Below, one piece after another: positions 8,971-17,982 of a stretch of DNA of 64,000 nt (its first letter is position 1; each line of letters opens with the position of its first letter). Made by a program: the position numbers and the translations under genes. The notes beneath the pieces were generated by a model. That model saw only the letters and a program-made list of their open reading frames with translations, did not search any database and was not told the origin of the DNA. The stretch spans positions 2,663,001 through 2,727,000 of the forward strand of contig NZ_CP067100.1 in the NCBI RefSeq assembly GCF_016616235.1, written 5' to 3'. The DNA comes from Bradyrhizobium diazoefficiens. Its GTDB lineage: Bacteria > Pseudomonadota > Alphaproteobacteria > Rhizobiales > Xanthobacteraceae.

Positions 8971-9030
8971 GGCGGCCGGCTTGGCCTCGACGCGCGGTCA
9001 GGCGCGCAGCCGTCTACCGCCTCATCGGCA

Positions 9031-9291
9031 GTGCGCTGGTTTTTGCCATTCATCCGTCGGTGCCCGCCGTTCGGTCTGTTCGCGCCCAGCGACGCCGACG
9101 ATGCGATCATCGACCGGATCGCGCAGGCGACGCGCCTCGCCATGATCGATCCGGCACTTCAGGCCAGCTATCTTGCCCAAGGCATGGAGCCGGACAGCGA
9201 TTCCAGCCCCGGTAAATTCCAGCGCATCGTCGAGGCGACCAGGCCGAGCCTTGCGCCCGTGATCAAATCGATCGGGCTGAGCCAACTGTAA
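9031..9291 (+). pseudogene. C-terminal remnant of a Bug/TctC-family substrate-binding protein
   Basis: The frame encodes FGLFAPSDADDAIIDRIAQA and EPDSDSSPGKFQRIV up to SIGLSQL. This is the C-terminal end of periplasmic binding proteins of the tripartite tricarboxylate family (normally about 320 residues). Only about 80 residues remain. There is no signal peptide, and the expected earlier domains are absent from all upstream frames, so the gene looks decayed after a deletion that removed its front. It ends 7 bp before the convergent MFS gene. Confidence 0.6.
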
Positions 9292-9297
9292 GATCGC

Positions 9298-10437
9298 TCA
9301 GGCCCCCTTGCGCGTCACGATGCGCGCCGACAGCGTGACGAGGCCCATCAGCGCGGCCAGCAGCCAGAACGCCGTCGGGAGTCCGCCGACACGCGCGACG
9401 AAGCCGACGCCGGCCGGGCCGATCAGGATGCCGGCATAGCCCGCGGTCGTGATCGCCGCGACCGCAAGCCCTGTCGGCATCACCGTCTGCCGCGCCGCCC
9501 GGCGGAACAGCACCGGCACGAGGTTCGATGCGCCAAGGCCGATCAGCAGGAAGCCGCCGAGCGCGATCGCCGCGACAGGCGCGGTGAGCAGGACGGCAAA
9601 TCCCGCGATCGCAATGAGGCTGCCCCATATCAGGGTCGCGCGGTCCCCGACGCGCGCAACGACGGCATCGCCGCCAAGCCGCCCGATCGTCATTGCGACC
9701 GAGAACACGATGTAGCCGATCCCGCCTTGCGCCTCGGAGACGAGGCCCGCGCCGATCACGAGCAGCGCGCCCCAATCGAGCATCGCGCCTTCGACCAGGA
9801 AGGTGATGGCGCCGAGCAGCGCCAGCAGCAGCACCGATCCATGCGGCAGCACGAACAGCGGCCCGTCCTGCACCTGCACCGAGCGAAGCAAACGCGGCCA
9901 GGCCGCCAGCATTGCGGCCAGCATCAGGGCGGAGCAGATCAGCGTCGAGCCGAGCACGCCTGTCTGCAGCGAGAGCAGCGCGGTCATCAGTGCCGAGCCG
10001 GCAAAGCCGCCGATGCTGAACAGCGCGTGGAAGCCTGACATCAGCGGCCGGCCCGCATCGCGCTCCACCTCCACCGCGTGGATGTTCATGGCGACGTCGA
10101 TCGACCCGAGCGCCGCGCCGAAGGCGAACAACGCCAGCGCCAGCGTTGCCGGCGCGTTCGCGATCGCCAGCAGCGGCAGCACCAGCGCAAGTCCCAGGCC
10201 GCCCGCAACGATGACCGGCTTGCTGCCGTAACGCGCGCTCATGATTCCGGTCAGCAGCATCGCGAGCACCGAACCGATGCCGAGGCTGAGCAGCAGCAGT
10301 CCGAGCACGCCGTCATCGACGGCGAGCCGCGCCTTCGCGAACGGCACCAGCGGCGCCCAGCAAGCGATGCCGAAGCCCGCGACGAGAAAGGCGAGCCGCG
10401 TCGCGAGACGGGTCGCCGGCCGATCGGCAGAATGCAT
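9298..10437 (-). CDS. MFS transporter, YbjJ-like
   Basis: This 379-residue membrane protein has about 12 hydrophobic segments. The first transmembrane helix GIACWAPLVPFAKARL and the motif FGAALGSIDVAMNIHAVEVE are typical of the YbjJ/fucose-permease-like branch of the major facilitator superfamily. Substrates of these carriers are mostly unknown. A cytoplasmic loop motif (MSARYGSKPV) follows helix 2. The gene stands alone, beside a 1-kb gap filled with repeats. There is no sign of a truncated helix. The start at 10437 gives a short charged leader before helix 1. Confidence 0.85.
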   Translation of the reverse strand: MHSADRPATRLATRLAFLVAGFGIACWAPLVPFAKARLAVDDGVLGLLLLSLGIGSVLAMLLTGIMSARYGSKPVIVAGGLGLALVLPLLAIANAPATLALALFAFGAALGSIDVAMNIHAVEVERDAGRPLMSGFHALFSIGGFAGSALMTALLSLQTGVLGSTLICSALMLAAMLAAWPRLLRSVQVQDGPLFVLPHGSVLLLALLGAITFLVEGAMLDWGALLVIGAGLVSEAQGGIGYIVFSVAMTIGRLGGDAVVARVGDRATLIWGSLIAIAGFAVLLTAPVAAIALGGFLLIGLGASNLVPVLFRRAARQTVMPTGLAVAAITTAGYAGILIGPAGVGFVARVGGLPTAFWLLAALMGLVTLSARIVTRKGA

Positions 10438-10699
10438 GGGAACTCCGGAAGGAAGCGGGCGCGAAGGCGGCTGACAAGCCCGACGATTGTCGCGACTTTA
10501 TGTCCGGGACGCAGCTCGAATTGTCGCAGCTGCCCGTCGGGCAAAACACCTCACAAAGCTGTCACCCGCTCGGGAAAAAATATTCCGCTTTACCGAAATT
10601 CGGATTTGTCGTATGTGTCGCCCATCCCGGCTCATCCTTGAGGGGCGATCGTGTGGTCGTCATGTTTCGCGAGCCGGGCTTGCGGTGGACGCGGCAGCG

Positions 10700-11180
10700 T
10701 CGGGCGCGAGAGGTCTGGGGCAGGGCGGATTGCTCTCCGTGAGCCCGTAAGGCTTCGCGCAGACGGACGGCGCTGTCAGGCTCGTCGCGCCAACATGTCG
10801 ATGGCAACGTGCACAACGCCGTCGGCCGCTGTGGCGCCAACGAGCCGCGCGTACGGCAAAACCGTGTGGTCCTGGCCGTCGTTGCTACGGTCAAGCCCTG
10901 GCGGATGCGGCAGTCGCGCCAACCGGCGCGATGGCCGGTGACTTCCGCCGGGGTGAGGGAGGCCAGACGAACTCGGCTCCCGGGAGAGCACGGCATAAGC
11001 CGTCCGACCATCGCGCAGGGAAGGCCGTGTGTTGGGCTTCACCTGTATGCTGCTGTGCGGTTCTTCCTGCGTGTGCCTTTCGCGCAGCGGACCGCGGGTG
11101 CCAGCCGGCACCCGGCCTTCCCTGCGCCCTCTTGGCTTAGAGAGGGTGGAATGACCAGGCAAAGCTCGGGCGAAGTAAGC
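10700..11180. repeat. Intergenic repeat-like block in a 1-kb gene-free stretch
   Basis: The gap from 10438 to 11495 holds no credible gene: short frames on both strands are low in family signals. This block (for example CACGGCATAAGCC at about 10989, with an Arg/Pro-rich coding look in several frames) resembles sequence that I recall in many copies in Bradyrhizobium genomes, often beside other repeats. It is not an insertion sequence: no transposase frame and no terminal repeats are visible. The identification rests on memory, not on a search. Confidence 0.4.
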
Positions 11181-11248
11181 CGCGAGGATGCGAAGGCGTG
11201 TCTGCGAGTTGAAATCTGCGTTAGAGGATTCGCTGCCACCACGTGCTC

Positions 11249-11372
11249 CGTCATTGCGAGGAGCCCTTGCGACGAAGCAATCCAGAATCTTCCTGCGGCG
11301 GCATTCCGGATTGCTTCCGCCTTCGCTAAAGCTTCGGCGGACAAGTCGCTGCGCTCGTGGAAGCGGACGTGA
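11249..11372. repeat. Dispersed inverted repeat (GAAGCAATCC type)
   Basis: GAAGCAATCCAGAAT (11274-11288) is inverted as ATTCCGGATTGCTTC (11303-11317) with one mismatch. It lies in the CGTCATTGCGAGGAG...GCTGCGCTCG context common in Bradyrhizobium intergenic repeats. A second short repeat, CTTCGCTAAAGCTTCGGCGG, is joined to it. The element lies about 125 bp upstream of the BamA-type gene. Confidence 0.5.
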
Positions 11373-11495
11373 ACGTACCTCCATCCGTCACTCTCTAATC
11401 AAACTCAACGATCGGAAACAGTGCAGAAATCTCAAGGCCACACCGCGGCCATAGCTCTCCCGTTTCAGAGCAGGTCAGGGTTTTCGAGGTGTGGA

Positions 11496-14009
11496 ATGTC
11501 GTTTGTGCGGGCCTGGCTGATCGCCTTGGTGATGAGTGGCGTCTCGATTGCGAGTTCAATTCCGGTCGCGCTGTTGCCGCAAGCCGCCGCGCAGAGCGTG
11601 GAGACGATTGTCGTCGAAGGCAATCGCCGCGTCGAAGCCGAGACGGTCCGCTCCTATTTTAGGCCGGGCCCGGGCGGCCGTCTGGATCAGGGCGCCATCG
11701 ACGACGGCCTCAAGGCCCTGATCGAGACCGGCCTGTTCCAGGACGTCAGGATCAATCGCGGCCCCGGCGGCCAGATCGTCGTCTCCGTGGTGGAAAACCC
11801 GGTGATCGGTCGCATCGCCTTCGAGGGCAACAAGAAGATCAAGGACGAGCAGCTCACCGCCGAGGTCCAGTCCAAGGCGCGCGGCACCTTCTCCCGCGCC
11901 ATGGTGCAGTCCGACACGCTGCGAATCGCCGAGATCTACCGCCGCTCCGGCCGCTACGACGTGCGCGTCACGCCTGAGATCATCGAGCAGCCGAACAACC
12001 GCGTCGACCTCATTTTCACGATCGAGGAGGGCGCCAAGACCGGCGTCAAGTCGATCGAGTTCATCGGCAACAACGCGTTCTCGTCCTATCGCCTCAAGGA
12101 CGTGATCAAGACCCACGAATCGAATCTGCTGAGCTTCCTCGCCAGCGGCGACATCTACGATCCCGATCGCGTCGAGGCCGACCGCGACCTGATCCGCCGC
12201 TTCTATCTCAAGAACGGCTTTGCCGACGTGCAGGTCGTGGCCGCGCTCACCGAATACGATCCGGAGAAGAAGGGCTTCAACGTCACCTTCAAGATCGAGG
12301 AAGGCGCGCAATACCGCGTCGCCACCGTCGATTTCCGCTCCAGCATTCCGAACTTCGATCCCACCTCGATGCGCGCCTATTCGCGCGTCAATGTCGGCTC
12401 GCTCTACAACGTCGAATCGGTCGAGAAGTCGGTCGAGGAGATGCAGATCGAGGCCTCGCGCCGCGGCTACGCCTTCCCCGTGGTCCGGCCCGGCGGCGAC
12501 CGCAATTTCGAGGCGCACACCGTCTCCGTCGTGTTCAACATCGACGAGGGCCCGCGCACCTATATCGAGCGCATCAATTTGCGCGGCAACACCCGCACGC
12601 GCGACTACGTCATCCGCCGCGAGTTCGACATCTCGGAAGGAGATGCCTACAACCGCGCGCTGGTCGACCGCGCCGAGCGGCGTCTGAAGAACCTCGACTA
12701 CTTCAAGAGCGTGAAGATCACGACCGAGCCGGGCTCCTCGAGCGACCGCGTCATCCTGATCGTCGACATGGAAGAGAAATCGACCGGCGACTTCTCGATC
12801 TCGGGCGGTTACTCCACCACCGACGGCGCGCTCGCCGAGGTCTCGATCTCCGAGCGCAACCTGCTCGGCCGCGGCCTGTTCGCCAAGGCGTCCGTGAGCT
12901 ACGGCCAGTACTCGCGCGGCATCTCGCTGTCATTCGTCGAGCCCTATCTGCTCGACTACCGGCTGGCGCTCGGGTTCGACACCTACTGGCGCCAGCAATT
13001 GTCGAACAGCTATACGAGCTACGGCGTGACGACGCTGGGCTTTTCGCCGCGCCTCGGCTTCGCACTGCGTGAGGACCTCTCGCTCCAGCTGCGCTATTCG
13101 CTCTACCAGCAGAGCATTACGCTCGCCAGCGCCTACAACAACTGTAACAATAACGCATCGAGCACGTCGCTGGCCTTCAACCCGACGCCGGCCTACATCC
13201 AGAACGTGCTCGGCGGCGTCGACCCGACCAATTCCACGAGTTCGGGCGTTTATGGCTATGGCTGCTACGGCGACGGCGAGTCGAGCCTGCCGGTCCGGAA
13301 GGAGCTGGCGAACGGCGCGACCTGGACTTCGGCGCTCGGCTACACGCTGAATTACAACACGCTCGACAACACCAAGAATCCGACCGACGGACTGCTGATC
13401 GACTTCCGGCAGGACTTCGCCGGCGTCGGCGGCGACGTAACCTATCTGAAGACCGCGCTCGACACCAAGTACTACACGCCGCTGGTCTCCGAGATCGTCA
13501 ACGTGATCCATCTCCAGGGCGGCATTCTCAACAAGATCGGCAATAACGATTTGCGCATGCTGGATCACTTCCAGATGGGGCCGAATCTCGTGCGCGGCTT
13601 TGCCTCCAACGGCATCGGTCCGCGCGACATCACCTACTACAATTACGGCGCCGCCGGCGATGCGCTCGGCGGCACGAAATACTGGGGCGCGTCCATGGAA
13701 TTGCAGATGCCGTTCTGGTTCCTGCCAAAGGAAGTGGGCCTGAAGGGCGCGGTCTACGCGGATGCCGGCTCGCTCTGGGGTTACCAGGGCCCGACGTCAT
13801 GGTCGGCCACGGGCGAGGTCAACACCAAGGCCTGTCCGACCTGCGGACTGCAATATGACGACCGCAACGTGGTGCGATCGTCGGTCGGTGTCGGCCTGAT
13901 CTGGGCTTCGCCGTTCGGGCCGCTGCGCTTCGATTACGCCGTGCCGATCACGAAAGGCAAATACGACATCGTCCAGGAGTTCAGGTTCGGCGGTGGCACC
14001 TCGTTCTAG
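11496..14009 (+). CDS. bamA: BamA/Omp85 family outer-membrane assembly factor
   Basis: This 837-residue protein has a signal peptide (to about residue 34, ending AAAQS). It then has repeated POTRA domains (about residues 35 to 400, starting VETIVVEGNRRVEAETVRSY) and a C-terminal beta-barrel. The L6 loop motif VRGF occurs near residue 698 (GPNLVRGFASNG). BamA inserts barrel proteins into the outer membrane. GAGGTGTGGA directly precedes the ATG at 11496, so that start is favoured over a GTG at 11421. The usual alphaproteobacterial bamA lies in the rseP-lpxD-fabZ-lpxA operon. This copy has none of those neighbours and is therefore probably a paralogue (inference). Confidence 0.9.
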   Translation: MSFVRAWLIALVMSGVSIASSIPVALLPQAAAQSVETIVVEGNRRVEAETVRSYFRPGPGGRLDQGAIDDGLKALIETGLFQDVRINRGPGGQIVVSVVENPVIGRIAFEGNKKIKDEQLTAEVQSKARGTFSRAMVQSDTLRIAEIYRRSGRYDVRVTPEIIEQPNNRVDLIFTIEEGAKTGVKSIEFIGNNAFSSYRLKDVIKTHESNLLSFLASGDIYDPDRVEADRDLIRRFYLKNGFADVQVVAALTEYDPEKKGFNVTFKIEEGAQYRVATVDFRSSIPNFDPTSMRAYSRVNVGSLYNVESVEKSVEEMQIEASRRGYAFPVVRPGGDRNFEAHTVSVVFNIDEGPRTYIERINLRGNTRTRDYVIRREFDISEGDAYNRALVDRAERRLKNLDYFKSVKITTEPGSSSDRVILIVDMEEKSTGDFSISGGYSTTDGALAEVSISERNLLGRGLFAKASVSYGQYSRGISLSFVEPYLLDYRLALGFDTYWRQQLSNSYTSYGVTTLGFSPRLGFALREDLSLQLRYSLYQQSITLASAYNNCNNNASSTSLAFNPTPAYIQNVLGGVDPTNSTSSGVYGYGCYGDGESSLPVRKELANGATWTSALGYTLNYNTLDNTKNPTDGLLIDFRQDFAGVGGDVTYLKTALDTKYYTPLVSEIVNVIHLQGGILNKIGNNDLRMLDHFQMGPNLVRGFASNGIGPRDITYYNYGAAGDALGGTKYWGASMELQMPFWFLPKEVGLKGAVYADAGSLWGYQGPTSWSATGEVNTKACPTCGLQYDDRNVVRSSVGVGLIWASPFGPLRFDYAVPITKGKYDIVQEFRFGGGTSF

Positions 14010-14180
14010 GCAGCGACGCAGCCACGTGACGTTGCAGCACTCGTTGTGCGTTTGTGAAAAATCCGTGATCAGCCTCGCGTGCGCGTGTGTGGACAGCCAT
14101 TGCCGGATGCCCGATAACACGCGCTGCAGATTGCAGGACACTGTGGCTTGCATTCGGGCTTCCACAGAAGGATTACCGCG

Positions 14181-15113
14181 ATGACACAGCCAGGCGCCTA
14201 CGGCCGGAGGCTCGGGCAGTTCCTGCGCCTGAAGGATGCGCCGCCCGCGCTGGTCACGCGCTCGCTGCGCAGCGCCGAACTCGCGGTCACCGAAACCCGC
14301 AATGACCGCCCGGTGCCGGGCCTGTCCGGTTCGCTGACCGCCGAAGACGCCTTTCTCGTCAGCCTGAAGCTTCACGATTACCCGGACTGCGAGCTCTGGG
14401 AGCGCGGCAAATGCATCATGAAGGCGGATGTCCGCGCCGGCACGACCTATCTCTACGACCTCAAGCGCGATCCGCGCTATGTGATCGACAAGCCGTTCCA
14501 CTCGCTGTTCTTCTATATTCCACGCTCGGCACTCGACGGCATCGCCGAACAGTTGAATGCACCGCGGATCGACGAGCTCGACTGCCGGATCGGCGTTGGC
14601 CATGACGACGAAATCATTCGCCACATCGGCGCGTCGCTGCAGGAAGGCTTGCGCAGGCCGGACGAGGCCAATCAGCTCTTCGTCGACCACATGATGCTCG
14701 GGCTCACCGCCCATGTCGCCCGGATCTATGGCGGGCTTCAGCGCATATCCGCGCCCGCGCGCGGCGGTCTCGCACGATGGCAGGCGAAGCAAGCCTGCGA
14801 GAGGCTGGAGTCGGATCTCGGCGGCAAACTCTCGTTGCAGAAGATCGCCGCTGAGCTCGAACTCTCGGTCAGCCATTTCTCGCGGGCGTTTCGAATCTCA
14901 GTCGGCCTGCCGCCGCACCAATGGCTGCTGCATCAGCGCGTCAAGACCGCCAAGCAGTTGATGAGCGTTCGCGACCTGCCGCTGTCGGAGATCGCGATCG
15001 CGGCCGGCTTTGCCAACCAGAGCCACTTCACGCGCGTGTTTTCCTCGATCGTCGGCGTCAGCCCGGCCATGTGGCGCCGCGAGGCGCTTGGCGTCACGGG
15101 CGGCGAGGGGTGA
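14181..15113 (+). CDS. AraC-family transcriptional regulator
   Basis: This 310-residue protein has an N-terminal effector or oligomerisation region and a C-terminal AraC/XylS double helix-turn-helix (about residues 205 to 305). Helix motifs LSLQKIAAELELSVSHFSRA, LPPHQWLLHQRVKTAKQLM and DLPLSEIAIAAGFANQSHFT are clear. AGAAGGA lies upstream of the ATG at 14181. It may be transcribed after the BamA gene (171-bp gap) but is more likely independent. Its target is not evident; the nearest genes on the other strand are the amidohydrolase and ABC genes. Confidence 0.88.
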   Translation: MTQPGAYGRRLGQFLRLKDAPPALVTRSLRSAELAVTETRNDRPVPGLSGSLTAEDAFLVSLKLHDYPDCELWERGKCIMKADVRAGTTYLYDLKRDPRYVIDKPFHSLFFYIPRSALDGIAEQLNAPRIDELDCRIGVGHDDEIIRHIGASLQEGLRRPDEANQLFVDHMMLGLTAHVARIYGGLQRISAPARGGLARWQAKQACERLESDLGGKLSLQKIAAELELSVSHFSRAFRISVGLPPHQWLLHQRVKTAKQLMSVRDLPLSEIAIAAGFANQSHFTRVFSSIVGVSPAMWRREALGVTGGEG

Positions 15114-15131
15114 ACGGGGGCGAGGCCGGCC

Positions 15132-16364
15132 TCAGCCACCCAGGATCCGTCGGCAGGCGTCGACGAAAACCTCTGCGCCAGTGACGATATCGGCGTCCGC
15201 GGTATTCTCGCTCCAATGATGGCTGATGCCGCCGATCGACGGCACGAACAGCATGCCCGCCGGCATGACGGTTGCTAGCATCTGCGCATCGTGGCCGGCG
15301 CCGCTCGGCATGCGGATGGAGCGTCCGCCGGCAAAGGCCTTGCTCGCGGCCTCGATCGCGTCCTGAATGCCCGCATTCATTATGGCGGGCGCACCGGTGC
15401 GGATTTTCTCCACGGCGACGGTGCAAGGGCCTTTCGCGTTGAATTCGTCGGCCATGGTCCGCAGCAGATCCTCGAGGCGCGCAATCACGGCAGGGTTGTC
15501 GTCGCGAATCTGGAACAACATCTCGGCACCGCCGGGAATGATGCTCGGCGCACCGGGATCGAGCGTGATGCGGCCGGTGGTCCAGACCGTGCGCGGCCCG
15601 CAGGCGGCCGGGAAACGCTGGTCGATCGCCACGCAGAATTTGGCCAGCGCAAGCCCGGCGTCCTTCCGCACGGCCATGCGGGTGGTGCCGGCGTGGTTCT
15701 GCTCGCCGGCGAAATTGATGCGGTACTGCCAGATGCCGACGATGGAGGTCACGACGCCGATCGCCAGCCTGCCGCTTTCGAGCGTGTCGCCCTGCTCGAT
15801 ATGCGCCTCGAGATAGCCGACGTGCCGTCCCTGCTCGACAGCGACGCGCGCCCGCCCGGCAAGTCCCATATCGGCGAGGGCATCGCGCAAGGGGCGGCCG
15901 CTGGTGCGGTCGCGCGCGGCGTCGATCTCGGCCTCGGTCACCTGTCCGACAAAGGAGCGCGAACCGAGAAAGCTGCCAAAATGCCCTTCCTCGTCACACC
16001 AGGCGGCGACTTCGACGGCGCCGTTCACGGAGCGATCTGCATTGAGGACCCGCGCCGCTTCGAGCGCATAGACGACGCCGAGCGGGCCGTCGAGCCAGCC
16101 GGCATAGTTCTGGCTCTCCAGATGCGATCCGGCCAGCAGCTTCGGCCCTGGCTTCGCGCTGGTGCCGAAGACATTGCCGATGCCGTCAATCGTCCCCGCG
16201 AGGCCGGCCTCAGGCAGTTTCTGCACCAGCCAGTCCAACGAAAGCTTGTGCGGCTCGGAGAAGGTCGGCTTGTGCACGCCGGTCTTGTAGGCGCCGATGG
16301 CGCGGAGCGCATTGAGGTCGGCGACAACGCGCTGGCCATCGGCGCGCGGGCTTGTGTCAGGCAT
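15132..16364 (-). CDS. M20-family Zn-dependent amidohydrolase (N-carbamoyl-amino-acid / allantoate hydrolase type)
   Basis: This 410-residue enzyme is of the hydantoinase/carbamoylase (AmaB, AllC) group, which cleaves N-carbamoyl or ureido groups. Metal-site segments are GSHLES (His81, where the usual next acidic residue is Asp and here Glu83 stands), DGPLG (Asp92), the catalytic pair in CDEEG (Glu125/126), EAHIEQG and a late HDAQ. The dimerisation lid region is present and the length is normal. It is last in an apparent operon: binding protein, permease, ATPase, then this gene, with an 8-bp overlap with the ATPase gene. This suggests hydrolysis of the imported compound. N-formylglutamate is a possible substrate, because no hutG is seen here, but this is inference. 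Confidence 0.8.
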   Translation of the reverse strand: MPDTSPRADGQRVVADLNALRAIGAYKTGVHKPTFSEPHKLSLDWLVQKLPEAGLAGTIDGIGNVFGTSAKPGPKLLAGSHLESQNYAGWLDGPLGVVYALEAARVLNADRSVNGAVEVAAWCDEEGHFGSFLGSRSFVGQVTEAEIDAARDRTSGRPLRDALADMGLAGRARVAVEQGRHVGYLEAHIEQGDTLESGRLAIGVVTSIVGIWQYRINFAGEQNHAGTTRMAVRKDAGLALAKFCVAIDQRFPAACGPRTVWTTGRITLDPGAPSIIPGGAEMLFQIRDDNPAVIARLEDLLRTMADEFNAKGPCTVAVEKIRTGAPAIMNAGIQDAIEAASKAFAGGRSIRMPSGAGHDAQMLATVMPAGMLFVPSIGGISHHWSENTADADIVTGAEVFVDACRRILGG

Positions 16365-17142
16365 GTTCGGCCACCTTCAACGCCTCGGTACGGATCTCCT
16401 CGACCAGCCTTTCCTTCAGCTGGACGAATTCCGGCGTGGTCTTGATCCTGTAGGAGCGCGGATGCGGCAGGGCCACCTTGATCTCGGCCTTGACGCGGCC
16501 GGGACGCGCGCTCATGACGATGACGCGGCTGCCGAGGAAGATCGCCTCCTCGATATCGTGGGTCACGAACAGAACGGTCTTCTGGTCGCGCTCCCAGATC
16601 CCGAGCAGCATCTCCTGCATCAGCGCGCGGGTCTGGTTGTCCAGCGCGCCGAACGGTTCGTCGAGCAAAAGAATCTTCGGGTCGTTGGCGAGCGCGCGCG
16701 CAATCGCCGTGCGCTGCTGCATGCCGCCCGAGAGCTGTTTCGGCCAGTGGTTCTCGAAGCCGGTGAGGCCGACCTGGCGGATGAAGGCGTCCGCGATCTT
16801 GTGGCGCTCGGTCTCGGATGCGCCGCGCTCGCGCAGGCCGAAGGCGATGTTCTCGCGCACGGTCAGCCATGGAAACAGCGTGTAGGATTGGAACACCATG
16901 CCGCGGTCCGCGCCGGGACCGGTCACCTCGCGCCCATCGAGCGTGACGCGCCCGCTGGTTGGGCGATCGAGTCCGGCGACGATGCGCAGCAGCGTGGACT
17001 TGCCGCAGCCGGAGGGGCCGAGGATGGTGACGAAGTCGTTATTGCCGATGACGAGATCGGTCGGCTCCAGCGCCCGCGTCGGTGCATTGCCGTGGCGTGC
17101 GGGAAAAGTTCGCGAGACCTGCTCGATCTTCAGCGTGGTCAT
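16357..17142 (-). CDS. ABC transporter ATPase, NitT/TauT type
   Basis: This 261-residue ATPase shows Walker A GPSGCGKST, Q-loop MVFQSYTLFPW, signature LSGGMQQR, Walker B ILLLDEPFGALD and a switch His in FVTHDIEEA. It resembles TauB/SsuB/NrtD, which power import of sulfonates, nitrate, pyrimidine precursors and similar anions. The start at 17142 overlaps the permease stop by 4 bp (ATGA), which supports translational coupling and favours it over an ATG at 17154. The amidohydrolase gene follows with an 8-bp overlap. Confidence 0.92.
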   Translation of the reverse strand: MTTLKIEQVSRTFPARHGNAPTRALEPTDLVIGNNDFVTILGPSGCGKSTLLRIVAGLDRPTSGRVTLDGREVTGPGADRGMVFQSYTLFPWLTVRENIAFGLRERGASETERHKIADAFIRQVGLTGFENHWPKQLSGGMQQRTAIARALANDPKILLLDEPFGALDNQTRALMQEMLLGIWERDQKTVLFVTHDIEEAIFLGSRVIVMSARPGRVKAEIKVALPHPRSYRIKTTPEFVQLKERLVEEIRTEALKVAEHA

Positions 17143-17912
17143 GCGAGCCTCCACGGAAACAGCCAGGCGTTGAACGCCTTGAACATGAAGTCCGAGAGGA
17201 GGCCGATCAGCCCGATCACGATGATGCCGAAGATGATCTGGCCGGTGTTGAGCAGTGCCTGGCTGTCGGTGATCATATGGCCGATGCCCGAGGACGAGCC
17301 GATCAACTCGGCGACGATGACGTAGGTCCAGGCCCAGCCCAGCACCAGCCGCAGGATTTCCGCGATCTCCGGCGCGGAGGAGGGCAGCAGCACGCGGCGG
17401 ATGATGCCGCGGTCGCTGGCCCCGAGCGTATAGGCGGCCTCGACCAGATCGCGCCGTGTGGCGCCGACGGTGACGGCAACCATCAGGATGACCTGGAAGA
17501 CCGAGCCGATGAAGATCACCAGCAACTTTTGCAGCTCACCAATGCCGGCCCACAGGATCAACAGCGGAATGAAGGCGGAGGCAGGCAGATAGCGCGCAAA
17601 GGACACGAACGGTTCGAGGAAGGCCTCGACCGGCTTGTAGGCGCCCATCAGTACGCCGAGCGGCACCGCGATGACAGCGGCGAGCGCAAAGCCGCCGACG
17701 ACGCGCCAGATCGTCATGCCGATATCGTAGACGAACCCCTGCTTGGCCAGGAGATCATAACCCTCCTGCACCATGGTCAGCGGATTGGCGAGAAACGTCT
17801 TCGACACATGGCCGCCGAGCGTTGCCCAGGACCAGAGAGCAACGAAGAGCACGAAGAACGCAAGGCCGTACGCCACGCGCTGCTTCGATGTCACGGGATC
17901 CAGGGGACGCAT
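17139..17912 (-). CDS. ABC transporter permease, NitT/TauT type
   Basis: This 257-residue inner-membrane protein has about six hydrophobic helices. The EAA-like loop motif is visible as LVEAAYTLGASDRGIIRRVL followed by LPSSAPEIAEILRL, where the ATPase docks. It is of the SsuC/TauC type. It lies between the binding protein (70-bp gap) and the ATPase (4-bp overlap). The first helix starts about 14 residues after the ATG. The substrate is not indicated by the sequence. Confidence 0.92.
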   Translation of the reverse strand: MRPLDPVTSKQRVAYGLAFFVLFVALWSWATLGGHVSKTFLANPLTMVQEGYDLLAKQGFVYDIGMTIWRVVGGFALAAVIAVPLGVLMGAYKPVEAFLEPFVSFARYLPASAFIPLLILWAGIGELQKLLVIFIGSVFQVILMVAVTVGATRRDLVEAAYTLGASDRGIIRRVLLPSSAPEIAEILRLVLGWAWTYVIVAELIGSSSGIGHMITDSQALLNTGQIIFGIIVIGLIGLLSDFMFKAFNAWLFPWRLA

Positions 17913-17982
17913 CGACGATCAATCCGGGCGGTGAACAGAACTGCCGGCCCTGCTGAGACGGGGCCGGCCGCTCCTGAGGAAT

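Noticed and set aside
10700..11372. Insertion sequence
   Set aside because: No transposase frame, no terminal inverted repeats and no target duplication were seen.
10809..11384. Overlapping frames on both strands in the 1-kb gap
   Set aside because: The sequence is repeat-like, both frames lack family features, and similar frames recur in known repeats.
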